From assembly GCA_027341705.1 (NCBI GenBank), contig DAIELO010000058.1:1-7086 (forward strand): a DNA stretch of 7,086 bases. The letters run 5' to 3'. Positions within the stretch are counted from its first letter, which is position 1. The number at the start of each line of letters is the position of its first letter. The DNA comes from Caryophanales bacterium. GTDB lineage: Bacteria > Bacillota > Bacilli > Alicyclobacillales > SLC66. Made by a program: the position numbers and the translations under genes. Below the pieces are notes generated by a model. The model was not told the origin of the DNA and ran no database searches. It saw nothing but the letters and a program-made list of their open reading frames with translations. Positions 1 to 6,349 of the stretch are shown piece after piece.

Positions 1-1
1 T

Positions 2-844
2 CAGTACGAGTCTGAAAAAATTGGCATTCGTGTGCGCGTGGGGAATTTTGAGAAGGCAAGAGCAGGGAAATGGGCAGGTCGTGTGCCTGATGGATACCAG
101 CTTGATCCAGATTCTAAGCAACTTGTGGTGGATCTGAAACGTGCTGAGGTGATTCGTCAAATTTTTTGTTATGCGCAAACAGGGTTGGGGAATTACAGGA
201 TTGCGCAACTTTTGAACGAGGTGGGCATTGTTACCTCGGAGGGGCGTACATGGACTGCTTTAAAAGTGCAACGAATTATTGAAAATCCTGTCTACATGGG
301 GGATGTAATGTACGGGAGAAGGATTCGCAAGCCGATCCCTCCCGCGCCTGAAGACCCTTTTACTAGACGCTACCAAGTAATGTGGAATTTAGACACTGAA
401 GCAGTGGCGTGCGCGCAAAATGCTCACCCTGAAATCGTCAGCAGGGAAGTCTTTTCAAAGGTGCAAAAAACACCGAATCATTTGCAGCGCCAAGGTCGTA
501 TTGGCCATCCGCATGGATTAACTGGCCTTATTTTTTGTGCGTGTGGAGAAGCGATGAAGGTAAAAAACAGCGGCCATCATGTTAGTTATTATCGGTGCAT
601 CGGGGCAGGGCGTAATGACCGGGTGTGTCGTCAGCCGTATTTGCGTATGGATGCAGTCGAAGCGGCAGTGCAGGCAGCACTTCTGCGCGATCTTACTCAG
701 GTTGCTGATGCAGCGGTAGTGGAACAAGTACAGAATGAACAGGTGTTGATGTCTCATGAGGTACTGCGTATGCTAATAAAAAAAGTGTGGGTAGTCGATG
801 CCAATCAACCCTATGCGTTAGCCATCGCGTATCATTGGTGCTAA
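2..844 (+). CDS. Serine site-specific recombinase, C-terminal part (5' end outside window)
   Basis: This is a DNA recombinase of the large serine recombinase type, which cuts and rejoins DNA at att sites to integrate or excise mobile elements. The reading frame is open to the left edge. Its first residues ([11 protein letters not shown]) match the helix following the catalytic resolvase domain, so the catalytic serine domain is off-window. Next comes the recombinase domain (VPDGYQL, then the [12 protein letters not shown] and [12 protein letters not shown] blocks, about 70-320). A zinc ribbon follows, with Cys codons at 536, 542, 596 and 626 ([15 protein letters not shown]). The end ([12 protein letters not shown]) resembles the usual recombinase C-terminus. 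Only about 25 residues separate zinc ribbon and terminus, where relatives usually have a long coiled coil, so this enzyme is short or internally deleted. The GTG at 32 is not the real start. The gene stops directly against an htrA fragment, suggesting it marks one end of an integrated element. The family call is firm; activity is unknown. Confidence 0.9.
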   Translation, partial: QYESEKIGIRVRVGNFEKARAGKWAGRVPDGYQLDPDSKQLVVDLKRAEVIRQIFCYAQTGLGNYRIAQLLNEVGIVTSEGRTWTALKVQRIIENPVYMGDVMYGRRIRKPIPPAPEDPFTRRYQVMWNLDTEAVACAQNAHPEIVSREVFSKVQKTPNHLQRQGRIGHPHGLTGLIFCACGEAMKVKNSGHHVSYYRCIGAGRNDRVCRQPYLRMDAVEAAVQAALLRDLTQVADAAVVEQVQNEQVLMSHEVLRMLIKKVWVVDANQPYALAIAYHWC

Positions 845-851
845 ATGATAC
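829..851. repeat. 8-bp inverted repeat across the recombinase stop codon, candidate part of an att site
   Basis: GTATCATT (829-836) and AATGATAC (844-851) are perfect inverted copies separated by 7 nt. The repeat includes the recombinase stop codon (842-844) and ends just before protease homology begins. Serine recombinase att sites are imperfect palindromes around a central dinucleotide, so this may be part of the element-chromosome junction. The odd-length spacer gives a single-base centre, which is not ideal for that model. It is not followed by a T-run, so it is unlikely to be an intrinsic terminator. The repeat is seen directly; the att role is inference. Confidence 0.4.
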
Positions 852-1125
852 AATCGGTAATCCTTTAGGTCTCGACCATTCGGTGACCGTTGGCATCATC
901 AGTGCGAAGGAGCGACCAATGGAAATTGGCGATCGCTCCTATCCACATCTGTTGCAAACTGATGCCGCGATTAATAGGGGTAATTCAGGAGGTCCGTTGA
1001 TTAACATGCGCGGTGAAGTCATTGGGATGAACACTGCAGTTAGTCAAAGTTCGCAAGGTATCGGGTTTGCTATTGCGGTGGACGTGGTCAAATCTGCCTT
1101 AAAAACCATGATGGGACAGGCATAA
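845..1125 (+). pseudogene. 3' fragment of an HtrA/DegP-like trypsin-family serine protease gene, apparently split by the recombinase element
   Basis: HtrA-type proteases degrade or remodel misfolded proteins at the cell envelope. Homology starts abruptly at IGNPLGLD (about 853) and continues through [18 protein letters not shown], the GNSGGPL active-serine motif, [10 protein letters not shown] and [12 protein letters not shown] to a natural stop. The N-terminal half with the signal or membrane anchor and the catalytic His and Asp is absent; the recombinase gene sits where it should be. The protein ends about 10 residues after the GIGFAI strand, so it has no PDZ domain. The residue before GNSGGP is Arg where Pro is usual. 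The frame can be extended back to a GTG at 787, but that part is recombinase sequence read out of frame. An in-frame ATG at 919 has an AAGGAG six bases upstream, yet its product could not carry a catalytic triad. The missing 5' half may survive at the other end of the element. Confidence 0.75.
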
Positions 1126-1151
1126 AAGAGTAGCAGTTTCACACAAAGGGA

Positions 1152-1180
1152 TTGCATTATTATTCATCGCAAAGTATAAT
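1152..1180 (+). promoter_or_regulatory. Sigma-A-type promoter for the glutamate synthase gene
   Basis: A -35 box TTGCAT (1152-1157) and a perfect -10 box TATAAT (1175-1180) are separated by 17 nt, the optimal spacing. Transcription would begin near 1187, giving a leader of roughly 110 nt before the GTG at 1298. The promoter lies 26 bp after the protease fragment stop, so gltB has its own promoter and does not depend on read-through from the mobile element. No operator for a known nitrogen regulator (TnrA, GltC) could be recognised with confidence. Confidence 0.75.
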
Positions 1181-1186
1181 TGAATG

Positions 1187-1281
1187 ACTTAGAAGGTGCA
1201 ATCCTTCGTGCTCTGATGAAAGTGTTGGCGGAGAGGTATCCCGTAGGGTTGAACTTCTTCGCTTTTGTTGTATCAAAAGTT
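1187..1281 (+). promoter_or_regulatory. gltB 5' leader with two small hairpins
   Basis: The predicted leader contains two short perfect stems. GAAGG (1192-1196) pairs with CCTTC (1203-1207) over a 6-nt loop. CTTTTG (1262-1267) pairs with CAAAAG (1274-1279) over a 6-nt loop. The second ends two bases before the ribosome binding site. Neither is followed by a T-run, so a classic transcription attenuator is not visible. The stretch does not match a riboswitch class I recognise. A role in translation control is possible, but the stems are short and may be incidental. Confidence 0.3.
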
Positions 1282-1287
1282 AGGGAG
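1282..1287 (+). promoter_or_regulatory. Ribosome binding site selecting the GTG start of gltB
   Basis: AGGGAG lies 10 nt before the GTG at 1298. The alternative in-frame TTG at 1265 has no purine-rich site upstream and lies inside a small hairpin. The GTG also places the catalytic cysteine at residue 12, consistent with a short removable propeptide. Confidence 0.65.
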
Positions 1288-1297
1288 TGATGAGAGC

Positions 1298-4200
1298 GTG
1301 CCTTTTTTAGAGAGAGATGAACATGATGCATGTGGCATTATTGCTTGGGTAGAAAAATCCGAACAAGCAACAAAGGAGAATATAGAGCACGTTCTTGGTG
1401 CGTTAGATCAGATGCGGCATCGTGCAGGGTTTGTGGAGAATGAAGGCGATGGCTGTGGGATTTTAATTGATCTTCCGCGCGAGCTGTGGGCTGATATTGT
1501 TCGTGTCCAAGGGCACGATCCACAACTGGCTCTATCACGTCGATTTGCAGTGGCTCACCTCGTGGTGACGTCTGATATGAAAAGATCGATTACACAAGTG
1601 GAAAAGCCGTTTCGGGAATTAGCCGCGTCCTATGGATTTCAAGTATTGGCTTTACAGCAGGATGCTGTGAATAATGAAGTACTTGGTCCAGGTGGCAAAG
1701 CAGAAAAAATTCATTTCTTTCAATTTGGTCTGTTAGCTGATGATCATATGACAGATGAAGAGATTGGCAAATCATGTTATCGTTTGCATTTGGCAGTGGA
1801 ATCAAGCCTGATGATTCATGTGGCGTCATTATCTGATGCGACGGTAGTGTACAAGGTGCGAGGCGACAGCCATGTGCTGCGCAATTATTTTCGTGATCTA
1901 ACGCATGAGAAAATGAAAAGTCGCGCGACGATTGGGCATAATCGGTATTCGACAAATACCACCACTTCTTCGGAGCGGGTGCAGCCTTTTACATTGCTTG
2001 GTCACAATGGGGAATTGAATACCATTCATCGCTTGCGAGAAGAAAGCCAGATGCTAGATATTCCGAATGTGCCAGGTGGGAGCGATTCTCAAGATTTAAA
2101 TCGTTTTATTGAAGGCCTTATTTTTGATTATGGCTATTCGCTAGCAGAAGCGTTAGAAGTCGCATTTCCTCCTATTATCAATGAAATTAAGCAAATGCAC
2201 GATAATTTACAGGATATGTATATGTTTTTGCGTTCGCTTTGGGGGCCATTTGCACAAGGACCAGCTGGAATTGTCGCAAGAACGGGTGCGGAGGCTGCTT
2301 TTTCCGTAGATGCACTTGGCTTACGGCCACTTTGGCAAGTGGAGACAGCAACAAGCTGGGTGTTTAGTTCGGAGCAGGGAGTAGTGCCGCTGCACGACAT
2401 GGTGGCAGACCCTCGCCCGCTTGCACCTGGGGAAAAGGTAATCGTGCTGTTACCTGACCACGCGGCAAGTGAACTGTATACCTATATCGAAGTACAAGAA
2501 CTGATTTATCAGCGGATGAATGCTCGCTATGAATTTAAGAATTTTAGGCACAGCTTGTCATTTGGGGGGTCAGCCGCCCTAGGCGGTGTGCATTTGACAC
2601 CAGAGCGAGAGCTAATAGGACTGAGGGAAAAACGTTTAGGGGCATATGGCTGGGATCAAGATGATCTGCGGATCTTAGAACATCAAGCGACGATGGGTGC
2701 GGAACCGATTCGCTCGTTAGGGTTTGATGGCCCATTAGCTGCGTTGTCAGAAAATGGGCAGAACGTAACTGATTATCTTAAAGAAACAGTGGCCGTAGTG
2801 ACCAATCCAGCGATTGATCGGGAACGTGAGATTGAACATTTTTCTACGCGTATTGTGCTAGGCAGAAGACCAAACTTGCGCGTGACAGGTGTGAAATATC
2901 GTCATTTAGAAATTCAAAGTCCTATCTTATTAGGTGGGCATCCTGCAGATGAACCGGATCGATATCGGTCTACTGCGTTGAAAATGGGGACTCAGCTTTT
3001 TGAAGATGTGTTGCGTTATTTTGCGGTGGCACCTGACGATGTGGCGGAGATTTATCCGCGCATTGAAGACGGAGAATCATTGCCTAGTGCGCTAGATCGT
3101 CTGCGCGAAGAAGTGGCGGCAGCTATTTCTAATCAGGCGCAACTGATTATTTTAGATGATCAACTATCTTTTGCAGCTGGGTATGCTTGGATGGACCCCG
3201 CTTTTGCAGTAAGCATGGCACACAAAACGTTGCGTGATCTTCGTGATGAATTCGGGGAAAGTATGCGTAGAAAATGCAGCATCGTACTTCGCTCCGGAGC
3301 CATTCGTAACTTGCATGATATGGCTGTTTTTGTAGGACTTGGTGCAGATGCGATTAACCCTTATCTGTATTTTGAAACGGCCTTTGAATATGACGGGTAT
3401 AAAGGGATTGAAAATGCTTATCTTGCCTTAACAAAAGGATTGGAAAAAGTCATTTCTACATTAGGAATTCATGAGCTACGTGGCTACGATCGCTTATTCA
3501 GTGCGATTGGGTTGGCCAATGAAGTGTCAGAATTATTGGAGATCAAGTCTTTTTTTGATCAAGAAGTGAAAGCTGGAAACTTTGATCATTTTTTTGCCAC
3601 CGCAATGATGCGGACAGAGCAACTGCGTACTGGTCAAATAACGGTGGCAAGACCGTATCAACTGTGGCCGCGAATTTGGAAGGTAGCAGCAGATGCGGCA
3701 GGAGGTAAGGCCGAGTACGCTTTGTTTGCTGAGAAGCTGCGGGAATTGGAGAGCAAGCAGCCTATTTCATTGCGTCATTTGCTGGATGTAAGGAATGTGG
3801 ACGTCTATAAGTCACTGGCTACCGTTGACTTGTCCATCGGCGATCATGTGTTGCCCTTTGTGATTAGTTCCATGAGTTTTGGGTCACAAAGTGAAATTGC
3901 ATTTCGTTCCTATGCGCTTGCCGCACAAAAATTAGATATGATTGCGATGAATGGTGAAGGCGGCGAGATTAAAGACATGCTTGGCAAGTTCGCTAAAAAT
4001 CGTGGTCATCAGGTGGCTTCGGGACGCTTTGGTGTTAATGCGGAGCTTTGCAATTCAGCAGATTTGCTTGAAATTAAGATCGGGCAAGGTGCGAAGCCTG
4101 GAGAGGGCGGTCACTTGCCTGGTTCAAAGGTGTCTGCAAAAGTGGCCAATGCAAGAAATGCGCGTCAAGGGACAGACTTAATTTCACCTTCAAACAATCA

Positions 4201-5824
4201 CGATATTTATTCGATCGAAGATCTGGCACAGATGATTGATGAGTTAAAAGTAGTCAATCCGCGAGCGCGAGTCGCTGTAAAAGTGCCTGTTGTTCCCAAT
4301 ATTGGTACAATTGCGGTGGGGATTGCAAAGGCCGGGGCAGATGTGATCAGCCTGAGCGGATTTGATGGGGGAACAGGAGCGGCACGTTCGCACGCGATCA
4401 AATATGTGGGGTTGCCGGTAGAAATAGGGGTCAAGCTTGCGCATGAGGCGTTAGTGGAATCTGGGCTTCGAGAGCAGGTAGAAATTTGGGGCGACGGTGG
4501 CATGAAGAGCGGCTTGGATGTGGTCAAGCTGGTGTTGCTTGGCGCAAATCGAGTGGGCTTTGGTACGATGGCGATGATTGCGATCGGTTGCACCAGTTGT
4601 CGTGGTTGTCATAAAGACACCTGCCATGTGGGAATTGCCACGCAAATCGAAACACAGGAACAGGCATTGGCGCATGGCCTCAAGGCGTTTGTTCCCAGAC
4701 AGATTGACATGGCAGTGGCCAATTTAGAACGCTATTTTCTGGGGATGGCAGACGAAGTGCGGGATATCGTCGCGTCGCTAGGTGTGAACTCCTTGCAGGC
4801 ACTGGTAGGTAAATCTCATTATTTAACGCAAACAAGGGGACTAGAGCAAATTAATCTTAACGACTTAATTGCCACACATGTGCAGTCTAGCTACAATTAT
4901 ACAGCCCAAGCCAATCGTCCAAGTACAGTAGGTGTGGAGTCGTTGTCGGTTCAATTAGGAGAACAGGCAGTTTCCGCGATGGCAGCGGGTAGTGAAGCGA
5001 TGACGTTTGGGGCTAATCAAGTACACTCCACGGAACGTGTCATTGGGGGCATGATTTCCGGATCTGTTGTACGTTCTGAAATTCGCGATCGCAAAAAAGG
5101 ACTCAGTAAGGCTTCTGTTCGTTTGCAAAGTGGTTCTGTGGTTGGTAATGGCTTTGCGGCCTATAATGCGACTGGTGTGCACCTGCGCGTAGAGGGAGGC
5201 GCTCAGGACGGTGTCGGTAAAGGCGCACTTGGTGGCAAGGTGATTATCATGAAAGGGCAGAACTATTTAGGCGAGCGTATCAACGGTAGCGTTGGTAAAG
5301 GACTCGCATATGGGGCACAGCGAGGACTTTTCATCGTACAAGGTAACGCTGATTCCCGTGCAGGAATACGTCTGTCTGGCGCTGATGTGATTATTGGCGG
5401 AGAAGTCAGTGCACCACTTGCTGATGCAAAAGGTGCGATTGCCACGCGCGCCAATATCAAAGGGTTTGCGTTTGAATACATGACAGGCGGACGTGCGCTA
5501 GTCATGGGTGATCCAGGACCATGGATTTGTTCTGGCATGACAGGTGGCGTCGTCTATTTACACTTGAATTTAGAAATGGGGCTCAATGCAGATGCACTTC
5601 GTCGCCGTTTGGCAAAGGGTGCCAAGGTGTCTTTAGTCGCACTAAATTCATCCGGTATTTACGATGTGAAAGAGATGTTGATGTTCTATCACAAGGAGTT
5701 AGTTCGTTCGGGTCAGCAAATGGAGGCACAACGTTTGCAACCGCTTATGGATCAGCCGGAAGAGCACTTTTTGCGGGTCATTGCGGGACTTGAGCAGACC
5801 GATCAGGATACAGCAACGGAGTAG
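1298..5824 (+). CDS. gltB: Glutamate synthase (GOGAT), large/alpha subunit
   Basis: The enzyme converts glutamine and 2-oxoglutarate to two glutamates in the cytoplasm, working with glutamine synthetase in ammonium assimilation. From the GTG start (1508 aa, normal family length) the class II glutaminase domain covers about residues 12-410. It has nucleophile Cys12 (DACGII), the IGHNRYSTNT block and the oxyanion-hole GHNGELNT (Asn237, Gly238). A rather divergent central domain (about 440-750) includes TNPAID near 502. The FMN-binding synthase domain (about 825-1190) has SSMSFGS, NGEGGE, ASGRFGV, GAKPGEGGHLPG, SPSNNHDIYSIEDL and GFDGGTGA. Its Fe-S motif has Cys1098, Cys1104 and Cys1109 at canonical spacing plus an extra Cys1101. 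The C-terminal GXGXG domain (about 1230-1460) includes VGKGALGGKV and YMTGGRALVMG. No frameshift is seen. The gene is monocistronic, with its own promoter and terminator. No gltD is adjacent, so the electron-donating partner (GltD elsewhere, or ferredoxin) cannot be deduced. Confidence 0.95.
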   Translation: MPFLERDEHDACGIIAWVEKSEQATKENIEHVLGALDQMRHRAGFVENEGDGCGILIDLPRELWADIVRVQGHDPQLALSRRFAVAHLVVTSDMKRSITQVEKPFRELAASYGFQVLALQQDAVNNEVLGPGGKAEKIHFFQFGLLADDHMTDEEIGKSCYRLHLAVESSLMIHVASLSDATVVYKVRGDSHVLRNYFRDLTHEKMKSRATIGHNRYSTNTTTSSERVQPFTLLGHNGELNTIHRLREESQMLDIPNVPGGSDSQDLNRFIEGLIFDYGYSLAEALEVAFPPIINEIKQMHDNLQDMYMFLRSLWGPFAQGPAGIVARTGAEAAFSVDALGLRPLWQVETATSWVFSSEQGVVPLHDMVADPRPLAPGEKVIVLLPDHAASELYTYIEVQELIYQRMNARYEFKNFRHSLSFGGSAALGGVHLTPERELIGLREKRLGAYGWDQDDLRILEHQATMGAEPIRSLGFDGPLAALSENGQNVTDYLKETVAVVTNPAIDREREIEHFSTRIVLGRRPNLRVTGVKYRHLEIQSPILLGGHPADEPDRYRSTALKMGTQLFEDVLRYFAVAPDDVAEIYPRIEDGESLPSALDRLREEVAAAISNQAQLIILDDQLSFAAGYAWMDPAFAVSMAHKTLRDLRDEFGESMRRKCSIVLRSGAIRNLHDMAVFVGLGADAINPYLYFETAFEYDGYKGIENAYLALTKGLEKVISTLGIHELRGYDRLFSAIGLANEVSELLEIKSFFDQEVKAGNFDHFFATAMMRTEQLRTGQITVARPYQLWPRIWKVAADAAGGKAEYALFAEKLRELESKQPISLRHLLDVRNVDVYKSLATVDLSIGDHVLPFVISSMSFGSQSEIAFRSYALAAQKLDMIAMNGEGGEIKDMLGKFAKNRGHQVASGRFGVNAELCNSADLLEIKIGQGAKPGEGGHLPGSKVSAKVANARNARQGTDLISPSNNHDIYSIEDLAQMIDELKVVNPRARVAVKVPVVPNIGTIAVGIAKAGADVISLSGFDGGTGAARSHAIKYVGLPVEIGVKLAHEALVESGLREQVEIWGDGGMKSGLDVVKLVLLGANRVGFGTMAMIAIGCTSCRGCHKDTCHVGIATQIETQEQALAHGLKAFVPRQIDMAVANLERYFLGMADEVRDIVASLGVNSLQALVGKSHYLTQTRGLEQINLNDLIATHVQSSYNYTAQANRPSTVGVESLSVQLGEQAVSAMAAGSEAMTFGANQVHSTERVIGGMISGSVVRSEIRDRKKGLSKASVRLQSGSVVGNGFAAYNATGVHLRVEGGAQDGVGKGALGGKVIIMKGQNYLGERINGSVGKGLAYGAQRGLFIVQGNADSRAGIRLSGADVIIGGEVSAPLADAKGAIATRANIKGFAFEYMTGGRALVMGDPGPWICSGMTGGVVYLHLNLEMGLNADALRRRLAKGAKVSLVALNSSGIYDVKEMLMFYHKELVRSGQQMEAQRLQPLMDQPEEHFLRVIAGLEQTDQDTATE

Positions 5825-5856
5825 TATCATCACGATCACAATAAAGCATACGTAAG

Positions 5857-5887
5857 GAGTAGTCTCTATCTGAGGCTACTCTTTTTT
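5857..5887 (+). terminator. Rho-independent terminator of gltB
   Basis: A 10-bp stem (5857-5866 with 5872-5881, one G-U wobble) with a 5-nt loop is followed by six T residues (5882-5887). It begins 32 bp after the gltB stop. The T-run overlaps the stop codon of the convergent minus-strand gene (5886-5888). Read on the minus strand, the stem is followed by CCTTAC rather than a T-run, so it should terminate mainly plus-strand transcripts. Confidence 0.92.
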
Positions 5888-6224
5888 AGTATGACGGTTT
5901 GAATAATTTGCCGAGGTAAAAATATCGTTCGGGATTAGCGAGATACAGTTCACTTAACAGGCTGAACACGGTGGCTTTTGCCTTGTCGATTTTTGCGTCG
6001 ATCGAACGAATGGGTTCTAGTTTTATTTGCGCTCCACGATAGGTGACCCCTTCGCCTTGCAGCAGATCGATCGGAAACTTTGTCACAGCAGCACGCAAAA
6101 AATTATGGCGTGAATCAAGACTATATACTTGGTATGAAAGGTTATCGATGGTAATCAACACTCCTTCAGGAGTAAAGAAAAAGTCCCCTTCAGGTTCTAC
6201 ATGAATGATAAAAGCATTAACCAT
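5886..6224 (-). CDS. Small protein of unknown function (112 aa)
   Basis: I do not recognise this family. The ATG at 6224 (MVNAFIIHVEP) is chosen because an AGGAGG (6234-6239) lies 9 nt upstream. The frame could extend to a GTG at 6254, but that has no ribosome binding site and would overlap the predicted transcription start. The N-terminal 70 residues alternate hydrophobic and polar residues in a beta-rich pattern (GVLITIDNLSYQVYSL). A probable amphipathic helix follows (IDAKIDKAKATVFSLLSELY), with an aromatic-rich tail (RYFYLGKLFKPSY). There is no signal peptide, membrane segment or cysteine, so a soluble cytoplasmic protein is likely. It has its own promoter, converges on gltB, and is transcribed divergently from the methyltransferase gene. 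A good start, promoter and non-repetitive composition support a real gene. No function is proposed. Confidence 0.72.
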   Translation of the reverse strand: MVNAFIIHVEPEGDFFFTPEGVLITIDNLSYQVYSLDSRHNFLRAAVTKFPIDLLQGEGVTYRGAQIKLEPIRSIDAKIDKAKATVFSLLSELYLANPERYFYLGKLFKPSY

Positions 6225-6233
6225 GATGATGAT

Positions 6234-6239
6234 CCTCCT
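6234..6239 (-). promoter_or_regulatory. Ribosome binding site of the minus-strand small gene
   Basis: CCTCCT on the plus strand reads AGGAGG on the minus strand, 9 nt before the ATG at 6224. This fixes the start at 6224 and rules against the upstream GTG at 6254. Confidence 0.75.
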
Positions 6240-6256
6240 GACGCGTCTACCCACTG

Positions 6257-6285
6257 AATATAACTTGTCAAACGAAAAACTTCAA
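6257..6285 (-). promoter_or_regulatory. Sigma-A-type promoter for the minus-strand small gene
   Basis: Read on the minus strand, TTGAAG (6285-6280) and TATATT (6262-6257) are separated by exactly 17 nt. Transcription would start near 6250, leaving a leader of about 25 nt that holds the AGGAGG site. The -35 box lies about 10 bp from the -35 box of the candidate rightward promoter, so one regulator could affect both genes. Confidence 0.6.
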
Positions 6286-6294
6286 TTTGTGGCT

Positions 6295-6324
6295 TTCACC
6301 ATGTCAGAATTGTAAACGTATGAT
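6295..6324 (+). promoter_or_regulatory. Candidate promoter for the methyltransferase gene
   Basis: TTCACC (6295-6300) and TATGAT (6319-6324) are 18 nt apart, matching the sigma-A consensus at 4/6 and 5/6 positions. Transcription would start near 6331, shortly before the ribosome binding site. An alternative pair, TTGTGG (6287-6292) and TGTAAA (6311-6316), also has 18-nt spacing, so the exact promoter is uncertain. Confidence 0.35.
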
Positions 6325-6349
6325 AGAAGAAAGGAACGGGAGGGGAATC

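Noticed and set aside
829..851. Inverted repeat as a transcription terminator for the recombinase
   Set aside because: There is no T-run after the stem and the stem is AT-rich and weak; the att-related interpretation fits its position better.
787..1125. Reading frame from GTG 787 as an intact 112-aa protease
   Set aside because: The first ~20 codons are recombinase sequence in another frame, and the product would lack the catalytic His and Asp. It is treated as a gene fragment.
1213..1225. CTGATGA followed by AAG in the gltB leader, resembling part of a hammerhead ribozyme core
   Set aside because: The second conserved GAAA segment and the three required stems are not present in proper positions; it is a chance heptamer.
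1265..1297. Upstream TTG at 1265 as the gltB start
   Set aside because: There is no ribosome binding site upstream and it sits inside a small hairpin. The GTG at 1298 has AGGGAG at 10 nt and gives a normal short propeptide before the catalytic Cys.
4207..4593. Minus-strand open frame of 128 codons inside gltB
   Set aside because: It lies antisense to the conserved FMN domain, its product is low-complexity and resembles no family, and no ribosome binding site was found. It is a shadow of gltB.
5263..5538. Minus-strand open frame of 91 codons near the gltB 3' end
   Set aside because: It is antisense to the conserved GXGXG domain, with composition (Pro/Ala/Ser rich) typical of a shadow frame.
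6287..6349. N-terminal extension of the methyltransferase from TTG 6287 (includes a C-x2-C)
   Set aside because: It has no ribosome binding site and overlaps the probable promoter, whereas ATG 6350 has GGGAGGGG just upstream.
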